Of a stretch of 64,000 nt of DNA, positions 1 through 12,599 are shown piece after piece. How positions within the stretch are numbered: position 1 is the first letter of the stretch; each line of letters starts with the position of its first letter. A program made the position numbers and the translations under genes. The DNA is taken from assembly GCA_964017145.1 (NCBI GenBank), contig OZ024847.1, forward strand, positions 2,852,001 to 2,916,000, read 5' to 3'. This DNA comes from Agrocybe praecox (Eukaryota > Basidiomycota > Agaricomycetes > Agaricales > Agrocybaceae). Below the pieces are notes generated by a model. It worked only from the letters and a program-made list of their open reading frames with translations. It made no database searches and was not told the origin of the DNA.

Positions 1-324
1 CGAGTTGAGGGACTTAAGGATAAGGTGAGTTTTTTTGATCAAGTGCCATGGATTTATCTAACGTCTATTTAGATCCTCGCCCTCTCTGATACTGATGCTC
101 AATGGAACAAGAGTATTGGGCTCAGCTTAGACTTGACTGCCATGGGTCTCGGAATCCGCACCGCCAGATACGCCGCTATCATCGACGATCTTGTCGTAAA
201 ATATCTTGGAGTGAGTTATCAACGCCATGGACTGAAAGATCAACAACTAATAGTGCTCTCTTAGACTGAAGCTGGTCGTGGTGTCACCGATTCAGGTGCT
301 GATGCTGTCTTAGCGCACTTGTAA
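1..324 (+). CDS. Peroxiredoxin, Prx5/PMP20-like, 3' end only
   Basis: C-terminal 73 residues of a thiol peroxidase of the AhpC/TSA superfamily, Prx5/PMP20 subgroup, which reduces peroxides with a Cys that lies upstream of the window. Three exons are visible: 1-24, 73-210 and 265-321 plus stop 322-324, separated by introns of 48 and 54 bp with GTGAGT donors, all phase 0. The translated residues run LALSDTDAQWNKSIGLSLDL, then MGLGIRTARYAAIIDDLVVK, then TEAGRGVTDSGADAVLAHL. Known members of this subgroup end in the same order: D(P/A)xxxFxKxxGLxxDL, then GxRxxRYxxxxDDGVVK, then a short tail ending in a helix and xxL. The catalytic Cys and the N-terminus cannot be checked. No peroxisomal SKL signal is present; the protein ends in AHL, so a cytosolic or mitochondrial location is possible. 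Confidence 0.85.
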
Positions 325-591
325 AGCTTCAAACCTGTAATTTTAATCCGTAAATGCCTAAGAATATATGTAGAAACACCTTGCACAAGTCATCACGATT
401 ATGATGGTCCACTAGAAGAAACTAACTCAAGAACGACGTGGGTGAGTAAAAGGAACAGTCGTAGCACCATACAGCAAGTAAAATGTGAAGTCTAAAAATA
501 CAGATGTATATCGAAGCTGAACCGATAGCTATTATGGATATTGTCATGCCCACGGGTTGTCGTCCTCAGGAATATCATAGTAATTACGAGT
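325..591. other. Intergenic 3' region between convergent genes
   Basis: Convergent interval between the peroxiredoxin stop and the DUF300 stop. It should hold both 3' UTRs. No coding signal or clear terminator is seen. Confidence 0.6.
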
Positions 592-3176
592 TTAAATGCG
601 CGCATGCAAAGGAGGGGTGCCACTTCTTGCAACCACTCCTTCCACCTCTTGAGACCACTCTGCGCCAAGAGTCGCCCGATCTTCATTGCGTTCGACATTC
701 TCGGCAACCTCTTCCCCAACATCGACCAGGCGCGAAGTATCATTTCTTCCTTTCGGTAGCTCCACTTCGACCTCACCCTCAGCACGTTTCCCGCCTTCAT
801 CTTGCGCCACAAAGCCTCGGCGGTATACTTTGCGTAAGCCGGTACTTCTCGCGGGGTCGCCTTTTCTCCTTTCATGGGTCAATTCTTCCTCTGCTGCGTT
901 TGGATCTTCCACTACGAGATCAACGGCGTCTGCAGGAAGAATGGGGGACTGAGCATTGCTTTTTGAATTAGAACGTGACAGGGTTGAGGGAGAGCGGATG
1001 CGATTAATAGCCAAGTTGGGATTATTGGGGCTGCTTCCACTGCCGCTACCACTCGCGGCAGATGGGCCAGGAGACGAAGAGGGTGTATGGCGCGTTGATG
1101 ACGATGCCTGTATGGAAGATACATGTGGGGATTGAGACTGAGATTGAGGACGTGTGTGACGTGTCTTAGGCCATTTCAGACCGACGTCTGAAGCTTGAGC
1201 ACTTGTTTTAACAAAACGTTCATGATCATGGTCGACGAGTCTTTGGTTGTCTCCGTCGTTATCGTAGAAAGCTTCCGGAGATTTGTTGCTACTGCCAACA
1301 CGCACATCTCTGATATGTTCCCCTGTGGATTGCGAGGTACTAACAGCACCGTATCCTTCCCAAACAGGCCTGTCTCTAGTCTGCATTGCAGCCTGTCCTC
1401 TTGCGCCTCTCAGAGGAGAGAACCATGCTCCTCTTTCGTCGCGCAAAACTCGCTCTTCCTCTTGCCAGATAAACGTACGAGCAGATTCAGAGCTAACATC
1501 AATGGCTGGGTAGTTGTAGTCTCCGAATAGATATTTCTTGCTGTGCGCGTACAATTCTTCGTCGGCTTCATCGATGTCGCCAAAAGGTAATGCGTAGCCG
1601 TCTTTCACTTCATCTTCATCCCAGACCGTATCTTCAGTATTGTCCTGCAGATCTGGGGCAAGATGAACAACATCAGCTTCCTGTGAAAGCAGCGGAGCGT
1701 GCACAGTTTCTGTTTGACTGGGACTGATGAACTTCTTTATGGCATTGTTCATGACGCGTTCGGTACGTCCAGGAGGCCGACTCTCGTCTGTAGTCGTTGG
1801 TAGCCAGTACTTGCGTTGACCTCCACGACTATATCGAAGCCCTGCTCGTATACGGCGCTCGCGACCGATGCCTTGGTGCATAAACCCTTCCGCGGGCTCG
1901 AATTCGCGATAATCCATCCCTTCACCGTGTAGAGTAGTCTTGGCATCCTGGACAACATCCATGAGTCCAAAGGCATCTCTGAATGCATAGAACATCGGCA
2001 TTCGGGCAACGAATGTATGGTTCGGGTCCAAGAAATCTCTATACGGGAAGGCGTACATGTGTGCAATGGCAAAGAAGGGCATTTCAACACAAATGCACAA
2101 GTCGTTGAGGCCGACTGATACGTTTTCTGGGTCAATGTATGGTCCGAGTCTAACAATGACATTGGCAGCGACGAGCGTTGAGATTGCCACCGACTGCCAG
2201 AATGAGAAGAAAAGAATCCCTTTTACACAGAGAAACTTGGGAACGGGCCTAGAATAGTTAAGATGATTAAGAATAATACGACTGGCTTTTATCTAGGAGA
2301 AGTTCCTTACCTGAATGGTTTGAGGTCGTCGTTGACGCAAACCCAGAACATGCCCAGACAGTACAGACTCAAGCATATGCTGACATTGTAGATGATGCTG
2401 ACGTAGAGATAGCCTGAGTTTGCCCGGAAATCTCCTTCGTTATATTTTCCAGTTGCTTTGAGAATGAGGGTAGCAGTTGCTAATAAAGGTTTGACTTGTA
2501 CATATTCTGAAAAGAAAAAAAATTACGTCGCGTATAATGTGAAATTTGCCAGGTACTCACGTAAAATCCCCCGTTTTAGGAAAAGAAAGGTATACGGATC
2601 AGAAACATCGATTTCACGTTTGAAGAGGTTGAGAGGGAAGACTGGAGCCTTCGGTGGTCGCCCTTGGAGTAGAATGAGAAGTGATCGTTCTCCGCCCAGG
2701 TAAGTCAGAAGTAGTACAAAGAAGCAGTAGATTACAAAGGCCTGTAAGAGTAAAGTGAGTGAACGTTACGGAAGTTACTATGTGTGGCAGAGTAGAATTG
2801 GAGGGTGTCGAACTCCGCACAGTCAATCCATTCCTTTTCTGCCAACATGCCATGATATACACTTTGACTCACCTCATAGATATCTCGGATCGCGTCGATG
2901 AAGAATGCCGCCTCCACAGAGAATAGAGAGATGAGAGATGAGATGGCATACAAAGGAACCATGACCATAATGCGTACAACCATCCTGAACAAAGTCAGCA
3001 TTCTCTTAATTCTCCTGATAATCTGTCTCGTACCGTTGCAGAGCAGGTTTACGATAATTCCGTATCTGAAAGAATATCGACATCATCGATACCACGACGG
3101 CGACAGCGGTCGAGATTCCTGCGATAAGTAGCATCCATGTTGGAAGTCTTGAGCCTGCACCACCCCAGTTCGTCAT
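592..3176 (-). CDS. TMEM184/DUF300 (Ost-alpha-like) multi-pass membrane protein
   Basis: Member of the TMEM184/DUF300 family (solute transporter Ost-alpha superfamily), a seven-helix membrane protein of poorly defined function. Five exons, minus strand: 3176-3034, 2984-2873, 2741-2561, 2506-2311 and 2248-592, giving about 762 residues with all phases closing. The start is the ATG at 3176 (MTNWGGAGSRLPTW). In order: first helix (WMLLIAGISTAVAVVVSMMS), the family core MVVRIMVMVPLYAISS followed by AAFFIDAIRDIYE, then AFVIYCFFVLLLTYLGGE, QYVQVKPLLATATLILKATG, GYLYVSIIYNVSICLSLYCL, FFSFWQSVAISTLVAANVIV and a last helix around DLCICVEMPFFAIAHMYAF. After the conserved FRDAFGLMDVVQDA segment a cytosolic tail of several hundred residues follows, with Ser/Pro/Gln-rich low complexity (near 1000-1160) and acidic patches. 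Related yeast and plant proteins sit on vacuolar or endosomal membranes; the substrate here is unknown. Confidence 0.92.
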
Positions 3177-6100
3177 GATTCGTATATCCAAGCGCTATCT
3201 CAGCGCTATGAACGCCAGTGAAGCAGACAAAGCTGCCAGGAAGATGATGATCGTGGTCTTGGTCGTAGTTCGGTCCTTGCTCGCTGTCTATGATGCAGAT
3301 GACGACTGCGCCGCAATAAACGGCACGGTCACAAGACACAATACAAATTGTCGCGAAGTTCGAACAACGTAATTTGGGCAAAACTCCTTTCTACTACCTA
3401 CCAAGTCATGCAAGTGAACATTCGGCTCAGCTTCTTCCTGGCCAATATGGGCACTGGAAAGCCTACGTCCCGAAGACCACAAAGCCATGCCACAATGTTG
3501 AAGCTTGAAGCTTCCGGACTTGAATCTTCCAACAACCCAGAGACGCGATGCATCCCTCACCTGGGGGATCTCATATGCGAGTAGACGATATGAACGACAG
3601 TAATATGCACATTGCGACATATGACGAGGAACCAAGGGTGCGCATCTTTGGGTATACCTTTGGTTGTACTGCAATGTGTAGCTCAATGAAATTACGCATA
3701 CAGCCGTCTCTGGAAAGAGGGCAGATGTCTTAGGTCGGCGCTTAAGCTTGTACAAAGCATGTAAACGCACAAGTCAAAAGACTTTGGAGGCGAGAACGTT
3801 CCGAAGGCTCCGCCTCGAGACGCACGATTTCCTGCAATACTTGGCTCTGGGGCTCTCATTTCGGAAAATAGTGCGTAGATATCCGTTATTTATCTTTGGC
3901 ATTAATCAACGCATCTATAGAAGCTTCAGACACTGTATATATGGACTTGTCTCCCCGATTTGAGAAATACTACCGTCAATGGCGAATGCAGACAAGATGA
4001 TAGTTGTAATACAGCTGGATATAGTCCCTATATCCAGAGAAAAAATTATGACTATTTGTGCAAACGGGCACTTCCTATGTTCAGGAGAGTCGATGACGAC
4101 TCAAGTGCACATGGGCAATGCATGCTTCTGTTTACATTACTTCCAAACCATGGCATCTGAATGTCCTCGAATCTTGCCTTCAAGAGGCAATCCCACCCAA
4201 TAATCCAAGCCCTAACATTTAACTTTCCTTCGAGCAACGCCACCGTCACACCTCAACGCCACCCAAAAGATATGCAACATCGTTCTGTGATTGCTATCGA
4301 ATACAAGTACATGGTTATTGTGGCATTGAAATTTTTCCAGCATCTCAGTCGTTATCGTCAATCGACCAAAGACTAACAACGCTTCTTTATTTATCGTTGT
4401 TGCGAATAATAGCGTTGGTAGTCTGGCTTGCCTGTATCCCACTTGTCGGCATGTTGGGCCGGGCACCTGGAGACGATGGGCTGGATGGGCTCCGAGCCTG
4501 GTTCGTGGGTCTACCGAACTTCAGATCTTATTCTGTGGTTATTGTAACAAAACTCACGGATCTCCAGCTGGATATACGCTCAAATCAACTTTTTATGTCT
4601 GTGAGACGTAGCTATACTCACAAGGGGGCATACTGGTCGACATGGTAAGTCTCTATATGGTTCTCCACAGTAGAAAAACCTCACCTGGATGTTGCGTAGG
4701 GCTTATCGATCTTTACTGCTGGCCTTGGAACTCGTCAATAGCGTACTTTGACGGTCACTAAAGGGCTTGAATACCTTCTGTCCATGGTTTACGATGTGGA
4801 CGAGCGAGATCGTGGGGATCCAGGACAGGATTCCACTGCACCTTTTTAAATGTTCTTGAGAACCTTACCTTGTTATCTACCTTTTCTGTTCGTCTCAGCT
4901 CCTGTGGTCGAGCTGTACGGCATTCTAATTCGCACTAGACTTATTGTCTCCTCACATTTCCACCCTATCTCAAGTCAGCAACATGCCTGTGTTATTACCG
5001 CTTGCTTCTCCTCCTCTTTCTTTCTTCGCTGGTCAGAAATAGGCACGGCCCCTACTCTGTTGCAGCCCCATGACGAATACCTTTGAATACCTTAGGAATA
5101 GCGAGTCTATATTGGCTCCAAGAAACATCGAAGTCTTCTAAACGAGAGGTCCTATTCCAGTCTTCACGATAGTTTCTCACCCCAATCACATGTGTGCCTG
5201 CATCTTGCAATATCATTGAACTATATCTTGCGGGATTCATGACGTCTCACACATGCCCACCGATCTGCTAGTTCATTTGTGGAGAATACGTGATACAATT
5301 TCTCCGGGATTGGCTTTGAAGCAATGGTGCTAGACCAATTGAAACTGGGTGATTCTGTGCGAACCTCTCCTTTCTCCTGATCAACAAATATTTCCTAAAG
5401 ACAGGGTGTCCGCGATTTCTCGTCGTAGTATGGCATGCATACTGCGTTGGGATTTCTTGAACTCTCATAGAGCTCAGGGTGAAAGGATGAACATAGTTCC
5501 GACTTTGGCCCACGTCCATCAGCTTCATAGCGTCTTATCTTCTATGATGACCGGTATTTCTGTTATACATACAGTCATAACGGTCAAGCATGGCATTTGC
5601 TTCAGAAAGCGCCACGGACCTCTGCGATAAAACCTTTTTTATATTGGCTTTTCCTGTTGAAATTCGCCGGGCACGCAATCCCCGATACTGCAAATTTGGC
5701 GCGAGTCTCATACAGCGTATTTTTTATGGCGTTCACATTCTCATGAAAGATGTTAGATATCTATCCAAGTTTGATTTTCCCTGGACCTGCCTGAACATGA
5801 ACTTGCTTGAATCCGCTTCGTCCGAAGTCCCCGAATCCTACCCTACAAGCACGTGCTCCTCCTAATCAATGGCAACGCTTTTCGTTTTAACCAAATCAAC
5901 TCGCTCTCTTACTCTCTTACTCTCTTATTCCTCGAAATGAAGCAGCCATTATTGTGAGAATCGCAGCAACCTGATGTGACCCGCTATATGACGTGTTTTC
6001 GTCATGGTGCAGCCGTTAATTTTGTAATGGCAAGCAACGCAGAGGGCAGTCGGCTCAAAAGGTTATGATCGCGGGATTCCCCCCGACAGGGACCCCAGAG

Positions 6101-6361
6101 AAACTTGGCGCCCACCTGGGCTACTCTGGTAGATAACTGACCAGAGCGTCAAAAGTAGCGATATACCTATAACGTTCCAAATTCGAGCCTTATATTCTCT
6201 GCTGTCTAGAACCCCGAGGTGCGTGCTGTAGTTATAACTCTTTTTATCGGATGGGCCAGCTGATCTAAAGCGTTATCTCGTAGCCTTCACAACTTGGTCA
6301 TCACCAGTTAAACAACTTGAACCTCCAAGGCGGCTTCCGTATAACAAGCCAAATCCCCAAT
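3177..6361. other. 3.2 kb without a supported gene
   Basis: Upstream region shared by the divergent DUF300 gene and the aspartic protease. Open frames here (for example 3288-3770 on the minus strand and 4397-4648 on the plus strand) have no recognisable domain, no consistent intron structure and no paralogue elsewhere in the window. A short CTCTTA-type run lies near 5910-5930. The last 300 bp before the protease contain AT-rich TATA-like stretches (around 6160-6260) and are presumably its promoter. Confidence 0.5.
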
Positions 6362-8525
6362 ATGCACCAACTCCTTTCATTGCCACTGTGTCTCTTTGTT
6401 GCCTCACAAATTTCTGCCTCACTAGCCAACGCGATCAACGTCCAAGCACGAGAACTAGACAAGTTCGAAGAGATCGCTAAGAGGTACACCAAACGCACAC
6501 CGGGTGGCTTGCATATCCCTATCATACCAACAAAGAATGCACCGTTTCTGAATCGCAGAGTGGACGTTTCGCGGATCGGTTTAGGAGATTATGTTGATAT
6601 GTGAGTATCCTATCCTTGACGCGTTGCAGGTTATTTATTTTGCAAAGTGCTTATTCTGTGCTTATTACCGTGGGCGGGGTAACCACGCCACTGGTTCTCG
6701 GTGAGTATCTTGCATGGTTCAATACATGTCACTCATTCATCTATTCCTCAGACACAGGTTCTTCTGACCTATGGGTTATGTCTGATACATGCCTGTTAGG
6801 CTGCGCAGGTGGGCCAAGATTATATCCCCAGGCTAGCTTCGGTTATTCTGGAGTAGACGTTGCTCTACTTTACGGCGACTCAACAACGGGCACTTTCGCC
6901 AAAGGTACCATCGGCGAAGACACGGTTAATGTGGCGGGCGTTTCATTGCCCCGCCAGTATTTCGCAGCTATCAATGCAACGAATACGAGCCTGGGCGAGA
7001 CCGGTTCTGCGGGGATCTTTGGTTTGGGCTTTCCCATCAATAGGTAAGCTTTCATGTAACCTTTTTGCTTTGAAAGATATAACATTCATTGCTACAGCGC
7101 TATTTGGAATAATCTGTATGATTGGGGTATGGGGGAGCTCAGAAATAATTCTCATAGCCAGAGGCGGGATGAAGTGCCTTTGAGTAAACCTGGCATCAAA
7201 TTAGGGTCTCCGTTCCCCAAGGTGCATGTTAGGACAGCCATTTTCCCTTCGTTACCCGGGCGTCTTAGCAGGTCATCGTCACCTCAAAAACGCGAGCCTA
7301 CTTCATCAGAAATGTACTCGATCTTCAAATCATACACCACTATAGCACCTTTCCTTCCGAGACTTATTGAGATGGGCATATTGTCCCGACCTATGTTTAG
7401 CATCACCTTGCAGAGAGATACGGTCGATATAGGCGGAAACGTCGGGATGCTGAGTATTGGGGAGTTACCAGGTGGCATCAAGGATTCAAACATGACATGG
7501 GTTCCCCTCAGGCTATACACCGAAGAAGAAGGCAACTTGCCCGCGCCTCCTAATTCTCCAAAGGAGGTACATGCCCATCCCGTCTTTATATCCATGAAAT
7601 TCTCATTAAAAGTTTTTGTATACACATAGGTCTATCCGATAACGTGGGACGTGCTGATGGAAGGCGTCTATTTTGACGGTGAATTATTGCCAGCATCAAC
7701 TTTGTCCTCATCAACCATCAAACTTTCTGCGCTCTTGGACACTGGAAACTCGGCCATTCGAGGACCAGCGGATACAGTAGCATTGATTCAAAGCAAGCTG
7801 GGGCAAAATGGCTTATTCCCCTGCACGGAACCTCATACTCTCGCGTTCAAAATTGGAGGCAAAATGTTTCCGGTTGATCCTAGGGATTTCGCAGGTCAAG
7901 CGTATCAGAACAACGTGGAAATATGCAGCTCAAATCTTGTGGCTACGGATCCTCCTACTGTCGGTGGCTATCAATTTTCCTGGAGTCTGGGTTCGCCTTT
8001 TTTGAAAGGGTAAGGTTGCATGGTTCCTTTCGTTTATTCAAGACGAACTAAATATCAGATAATTTTACTGATTTTTCTCGCTTCTCTGCACTTGTTTATT
8101 CAGAGTTCTATCGTCATACTATTTTGGTAATATAACATATCCAACGCATGATCCGCCGAAGGTTGGTCTGTTGAGTACAGTACCAAAAGATGCAGACGAT
8201 AGGATGGTCAAGGCCGTCGTGGCTGCAGCTAATGCAGATAGCAACTTCCCTGGTTCGTTAAACTCGTTCAGAGATTTTGTTATGATGGTCTTAATTTTCT
8301 TTTTGATATCTAGCGATCTCGGAAATTGCGCCTTCTGGAATAGTTTCGTTTACCGGCTCATTTTCTAATGGCATACCGCAAGCTACAACTATCGGTATCT
8401 CTGGGGGAAGAGGAAACGACCGTTCCGACGCCAGAAGTCTTCTAACTCCTCATGCGTCTCGGAGTCCATTATATGCAATGCTACTTATTTGGATATCATC
8501 ATTATCTTGGAGTGCAATGTTATGA
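6362..8525 (+). CDS. Secreted, probably GPI-anchored aspartic protease (family A1)
   Basis: Pepsin-type aspartic endopeptidase, seven exons: 6362-6600, 6648-6700, 6752-7043, 7098-7566, 7630-8009, 8104-8252 and 8314-8525; about 597 residues with all phases closing. The start at 6362 gives MHQLLSLPLCLFVASQISAS, a signal peptide, followed by a propeptide with dibasic KR sites (AKRYTKR). The first catalytic motif is DTGSSDLWV at about residue 98, after YSVLITVGG and LVL. A flap-like Tyr lies in LLYGDSTTGTF, and GIFGLGF follows. The second catalytic motif is LLDTGNSAIRGP at about residue 388. The C-terminus has a Ser/Gly-rich region and ends in a hydrophobic stretch (PLYAMLLIWISSLSWSAML) typical of a GPI-attachment signal. 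Oddities: Asn follows the second DTG where Ser or Thr is usual, and a basic Ser/Arg-rich insertion lies between the lobes (around 7150-7310). Expected to act at the cell surface or outside the cell. Confidence 0.93.
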
Positions 8526-9104
8526 TTGCTCGAGGAAATTTTCTAGGTGCTATGAGCGATTATAACAAGCTATCTTGCATCAGCTATTCGGACATAATTT
8601 TTGTACATGTTAGAACATAATATTATTCTTATTATAAGTAAAACGGAACGTGCAATGTTTGTGGTAGAATTACAGACAACCATCTATACACAAGGTACAG
8701 AAGAAAGCGTGTATGAAGAAGTCAGAAAGGTTCCTGATGCCTCGAGAAGCGCTCGCTCTATCTATCAAGGCCCGCAAAATCAAGAGAGCGTTCTCGGTCC
8801 AATTGTCCAAACTTGGGAAGTCATCCTTAGCACCACATATACAATGCGCTCACCAGGCTTTCGACAAATATACGTCTTTTCCGTTCTCTTTCCATCGAAG
8901 GACCAATCCCGCGTGTACACTGATGTAACATCATGTGATCGCGTTCTAATCGCGAAAGTTCGACACACATTTTTGACGCCCTCCAGCTCCTACTCGATTC
9001 TTGCGTTCAATATGGATTTGACTATTAAGGCAAGCCCAGTCAGGAAAGCCCTCTACACCTCTCCTTCGTGGCTGTAATACCCTAGCTTTGGTCATCCCTC
9101 CTTC
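8526..9104. other. Intergenic, convergent 3' ends
   Basis: Between the protease stop and the FK-1 stop. The stretch from about 8920 to 9100 is homologous to the 3' flanks of FK-2 (around 21.40 kb) and FK-3 (42.43-42.72 kb), so it belongs to the duplicated kinase unit and not to the protease. No coding signal. Confidence 0.6.
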
Positions 9105-11416
9105 TTACCAATCGTCAGAAGAGGCGCCAAGGGAAGAAGGGTTACGTGGCGCATGAGGACGTCCAGGAGGAGGCTTCGTTCGCGCGACATTCACGGGCTG
9201 GCTGGAAAAGACATCGTCCTCGGTAGATGCCATCATTCTTGCTGAGCTCCTTGTGAGACGCTGTTGCGACGGCAGGGGGATACAAAGAGCGGAAGTATCG
9301 GATGGATCGGCATCGGATGTCCCAAAATCTGGTTGCGAGAGAGGCTCAGGCTCAGAGGCAGGATCCTCGAAGTCGGGATGCTGTTGGAGCTCTTCAATGG
9401 CTTCGTCGAAATACTTCAAAACCTTTTCATAATCTTGAATGGAAGCTCGCTGGAATGCGGAGATATTCTCTTCAATGGGATACTTCTTTCCGTCTGGGTG
9501 TTCTGCCGTTTCCTTTATGTGTTTCTTCATAAAGAAATATAACTTTCTTATGAGGTTTTGGAACGGTTGTCCGAAGAATTTTGTGACTTTATACTTGGTC
9601 ACACTCTGTAAATAGGTAAAATAGTACCACTTGGAGCGCATAGCAGCAGCCGGATCTGGGGCCTCCCATTCAGCAAGTATTTCTGGAACTGGCGTAACGA
9701 ATTTTCCAGGACCTTCGAAGAGGTGGCATATCCAGAACGTGACATAAAAAAAGGATTCCAAGTCATCGAGATGATCGTGAGGGCGGCTTGGGCAGTCCCA
9801 GCTTGAAAGCACATTTATGGATTGGTAAGCCCGCGTACCCTGCCATCTCGAGCTCAGAAAATGAAATGCAGCATGTGCCCAAAAACATGTGTTACTCACT
9901 GTGCGAAAATCGCTGCGAGCAAGGATTTTTTCACGGTCGATTCTAATCGCCATATCCAAGTCAATGAGCAGGCCACGGGCATCATGGCCGTAAGGTGTGA
10001 TGAGAATGTTGTTCGCGCTAATGTCACGGTGCAGAATGCCTTTCTCCCAGAGTGCCTGGTGACCTGCCAAATTACCACGATTCACAATCGTAAGCTGACA
10101 AACCAATAGTGCGTACGAGATCACTCACCTTTAATAGCATCCCGCAGGGCATACAGAACTTCTTCGCGAGTCTGAAATTCATAAATGGGTTTGCCGCCGT
10201 CCTTGAAGATCGTGGTGTGTAGTCTGCGTTCTTTAAAGAGTTCTTTGGCGAAACCAGGGAGTTTAGAGTAATCCGTCATCCCTCGGAGCGTGGACACAGC
10301 TGGGCCTTCCGCAAAGTCGACCATCTCAGCGACTCCAAATAGGCCTTCAATTTCCACAAAGAAATCGTGTTCAGGAACACGGTCAAGTGAAACCCATTGA
10401 TCTTTCACAATGTAGCGATTTTCCTCGTCGTCTTTAACAGCCCAACAGCACGTTCCCCTGCCTCGAATCAAGTCTCGAGCAAAGTAGGCTTTGCCATTGG
10501 GATCCAAAATCTCGTAAACTGTCACCTCTTTCTTTGCATTCATAAATCGAAATTTCCGATGTTTGTCTTCCCAGTATATCCTGGTGTCGAACCCGATAGA
10601 AGAGCAATCAGGGGAGGATATCGTCAGGATGAGACGGACAAAATCGACAGCGTGCGCGTGAATATTGAATGGCAGCGAGTAGTATGCTCCGGATCGATCG
10701 AACATGTAAAATGTAGCCTCACTCTCGGTAATGATAGGACAGTAAACAAATAGTCGATTTTGTTGTTGTATAAAACATTGGCTATAAAACTCATCAGTAT
10801 ATGGCTATTGCGCGACAGTTCTGATTATGACTCACCGAGCATAGAACGCAATCTGGATCAAGTTTTCATGAAAGTCTTGATTGTTCTCCGTTTTGATTTC
10901 GACGGGCGAAGCACAACTCTTGTATGTCTTGAGTTCACCATCAGCTCTTGTATCGTCTGCGCAAAAATTATAGCCATACTCGCTTTCAATCTTGCCTCGG
11001 CCGATTACCAAAATAGCCGGAGAAGATTTGTGAGTTGTAGTGTCTGGGGACGTTTCTTTGACTTTATAATCGGGAAATTGGCCACGATTCGCAATAACAG
11101 AACGAGTGTCATCGTAGTGAAAATGAGCGAAAACGTCTGAGAAGATATCCATTATCGGAGCATAGAGGTCCTTTTCGGCGTTGGGGTCTTGTGGAATCAT
11201 TGTCCAGCGCGCTTTTGAGCTATCGTAAAGGCGAGATCTCTCGAGATAATTGTGAATTTCTGCGTCCTCAGGTAGTGGGCAGGTCGTTGATTTCGGTACT
11301 TCGACATCGAGCGACTCCTTGGTGCATTCCAAGATGTGACCTCGCAGCTCTTGCTCAATGAACGGTCGCGACCTTTCGACATCACAAGCAAGGCGTTCGG
11401 AGCTATGTGAAGCCAT
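9105..11416 (-). CDS. FunK1-type protein kinase, copy FK-1
   Basis: Fungal-specific FunK1-family kinase-like protein, expanded in multicellular fungi; substrates unknown. Exons: 11416-10836, 10781-10129, 10063-9900 and 9839-9105, about 710 residues with all phases closing. The N-terminal ~220 residues carry the family's conserved region (FIEQELRGH, LVIGRGKIESEYGYNF, SPVEIKTENNQ, QIAFYARQCFIQQQNR). A glycine-rich loop (IRGRGTCCW) and the ATP-site Lys (YIVKDQW) lie near residues 300-320. The catalytic loop HRDISANNIL is near 422 and the metal motif is DLD instead of DFG. SRPHDHLDDLESFFYV follows as in the family. The C-terminal tail is low complexity and ends SSLGASSDDW. The ATG at 11416 is used because an upstream leader (ATG 11510, MSES) is out of frame through a 2-nt deletion relative to FK-3. 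This copy has the only uninterrupted C-terminus of the three. Confidence 0.88.
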
Positions 11417-12599
11417 AGAGAATGGTGTACTAAATGACAGCGATCTAGCTGTAGCTTTGAGACGGGAGAGTCCAAGTTGTTGTTGCCCTTGAACTGCAAC
11501 TTTCTGACATCCGAGTCGCAGGTAAGTAAAAGAGTACCTTTAGAGACTTTTCAAACTCACATTTGTAGACCTTTTATACAAAGGGCCTATCGGCAAAGTT
11601 GGCGGAATGATGATAATCTGGTCGCAGAAAAGAAGGGGTACTATCACGTGTAACGGTGTGCAAAAGTTTCGGGAGTTGCAAAATCGAATCTGCAGACATT
11701 AGATCCGATCTTTTCAGCCTAGAAATTGATATCTGGATAGTTTAAAAGGTACATATGAATATGTAAAAAAATTAATGTCAATCCCCTTGAATTTCGTACA
11801 ACACGGCCAGTAAATTTGCAATTTTCGTTTATTTTGTGTAAAACACAAATATCAAAGGTAATATAACTCTGTATAGCCTGAAAATTTGAGATCGTATTAA
11901 ACCTGCGTACGAGAGCATAAATACCAAATTTCATATTCTATGATGCAGCGGATGCAAAGATATAGAACTAACAGTTTTCAAAGTGACATTTGCAGGTCGC
12001 GTTTCAAGCTCCGTCTTAAATAGGACGCGACGCGTCTTGTTGATCGGCCAACGTTTAAACGAAAATCACTCACATCTTTCTGTTCAACGTCTGCGCAGAC
12101 ATGGTATGTGCCCTGTTAAGCTTGCAAATACTAAGCAGCTCGACAAGTGCCTTAATGAGGGCGTCCAGCTTCTCCCGTTCATAGAGAAGCCGAATTATAC
12201 CGCTGTCTGTGCAAACATGTTTGGTAGTCGCCCTTGCCGAGAAGCCCACCATTCTCAACAACTCCTCACTCCTCACTCCTGAAGCAGAGCGGGTTCTTGT
12301 GGACTAAATCCATTTTTACTCCGACACTTCGCATCCCCTCAGTCACCGAACAATTCGAAAAAAAGTTCACGCAATCAGCGGTATACGCCCAAGTAAATCC
12401 TGGGTATACCACTTTCTTGGACGATGGCCAGAAATCAAGCTCGGAAAACCCTCTGGATTGGACCCAAAATGTGCTCAAGCATTCAACCCACCTGTTGTTG
12501 ATCGGTCCATAACGCGTGTCCAAATTAGTAACCAATTGTTCTATTTACAAACGCACATCCAGAAATGAGAATTTTTTAAATCGCTCCCAAACGTCCATC
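11417..12599. other. FK-1 upstream region, no intact gene
   Basis: Positions 11417-11510 hold the frameshifted leader of FK-1. A block around 12505-12560 (AACGCGTGTCCAAATTAGT, then AT-rich sequence) is also found upstream of FK-2 (24.01 kb) and FK-3 (45.29 kb). It may be a shared regulatory segment or simply duplicated flank. Open frames at 11983-12535 on both strands match nothing I recognise. Confidence 0.45.

Noticed and set aside
492..971. Open frames on both strands overlapping the end of the DUF300 gene
   Set aside because: They lie within the low-complexity last exon of DUF300 or its 3' UTR and are shadows of it.
8601..9077. 158-codon plus-strand frame after the protease
   Set aside because: It overlaps the homologous 3' flank of the kinase unit, has no domain, and is not open in the other copies.
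12266..12535. 90-codon minus-strand frame upstream of FK-1 as a gene
   Set aside because: No recognisable domain, no splice structure and no second copy in the window.
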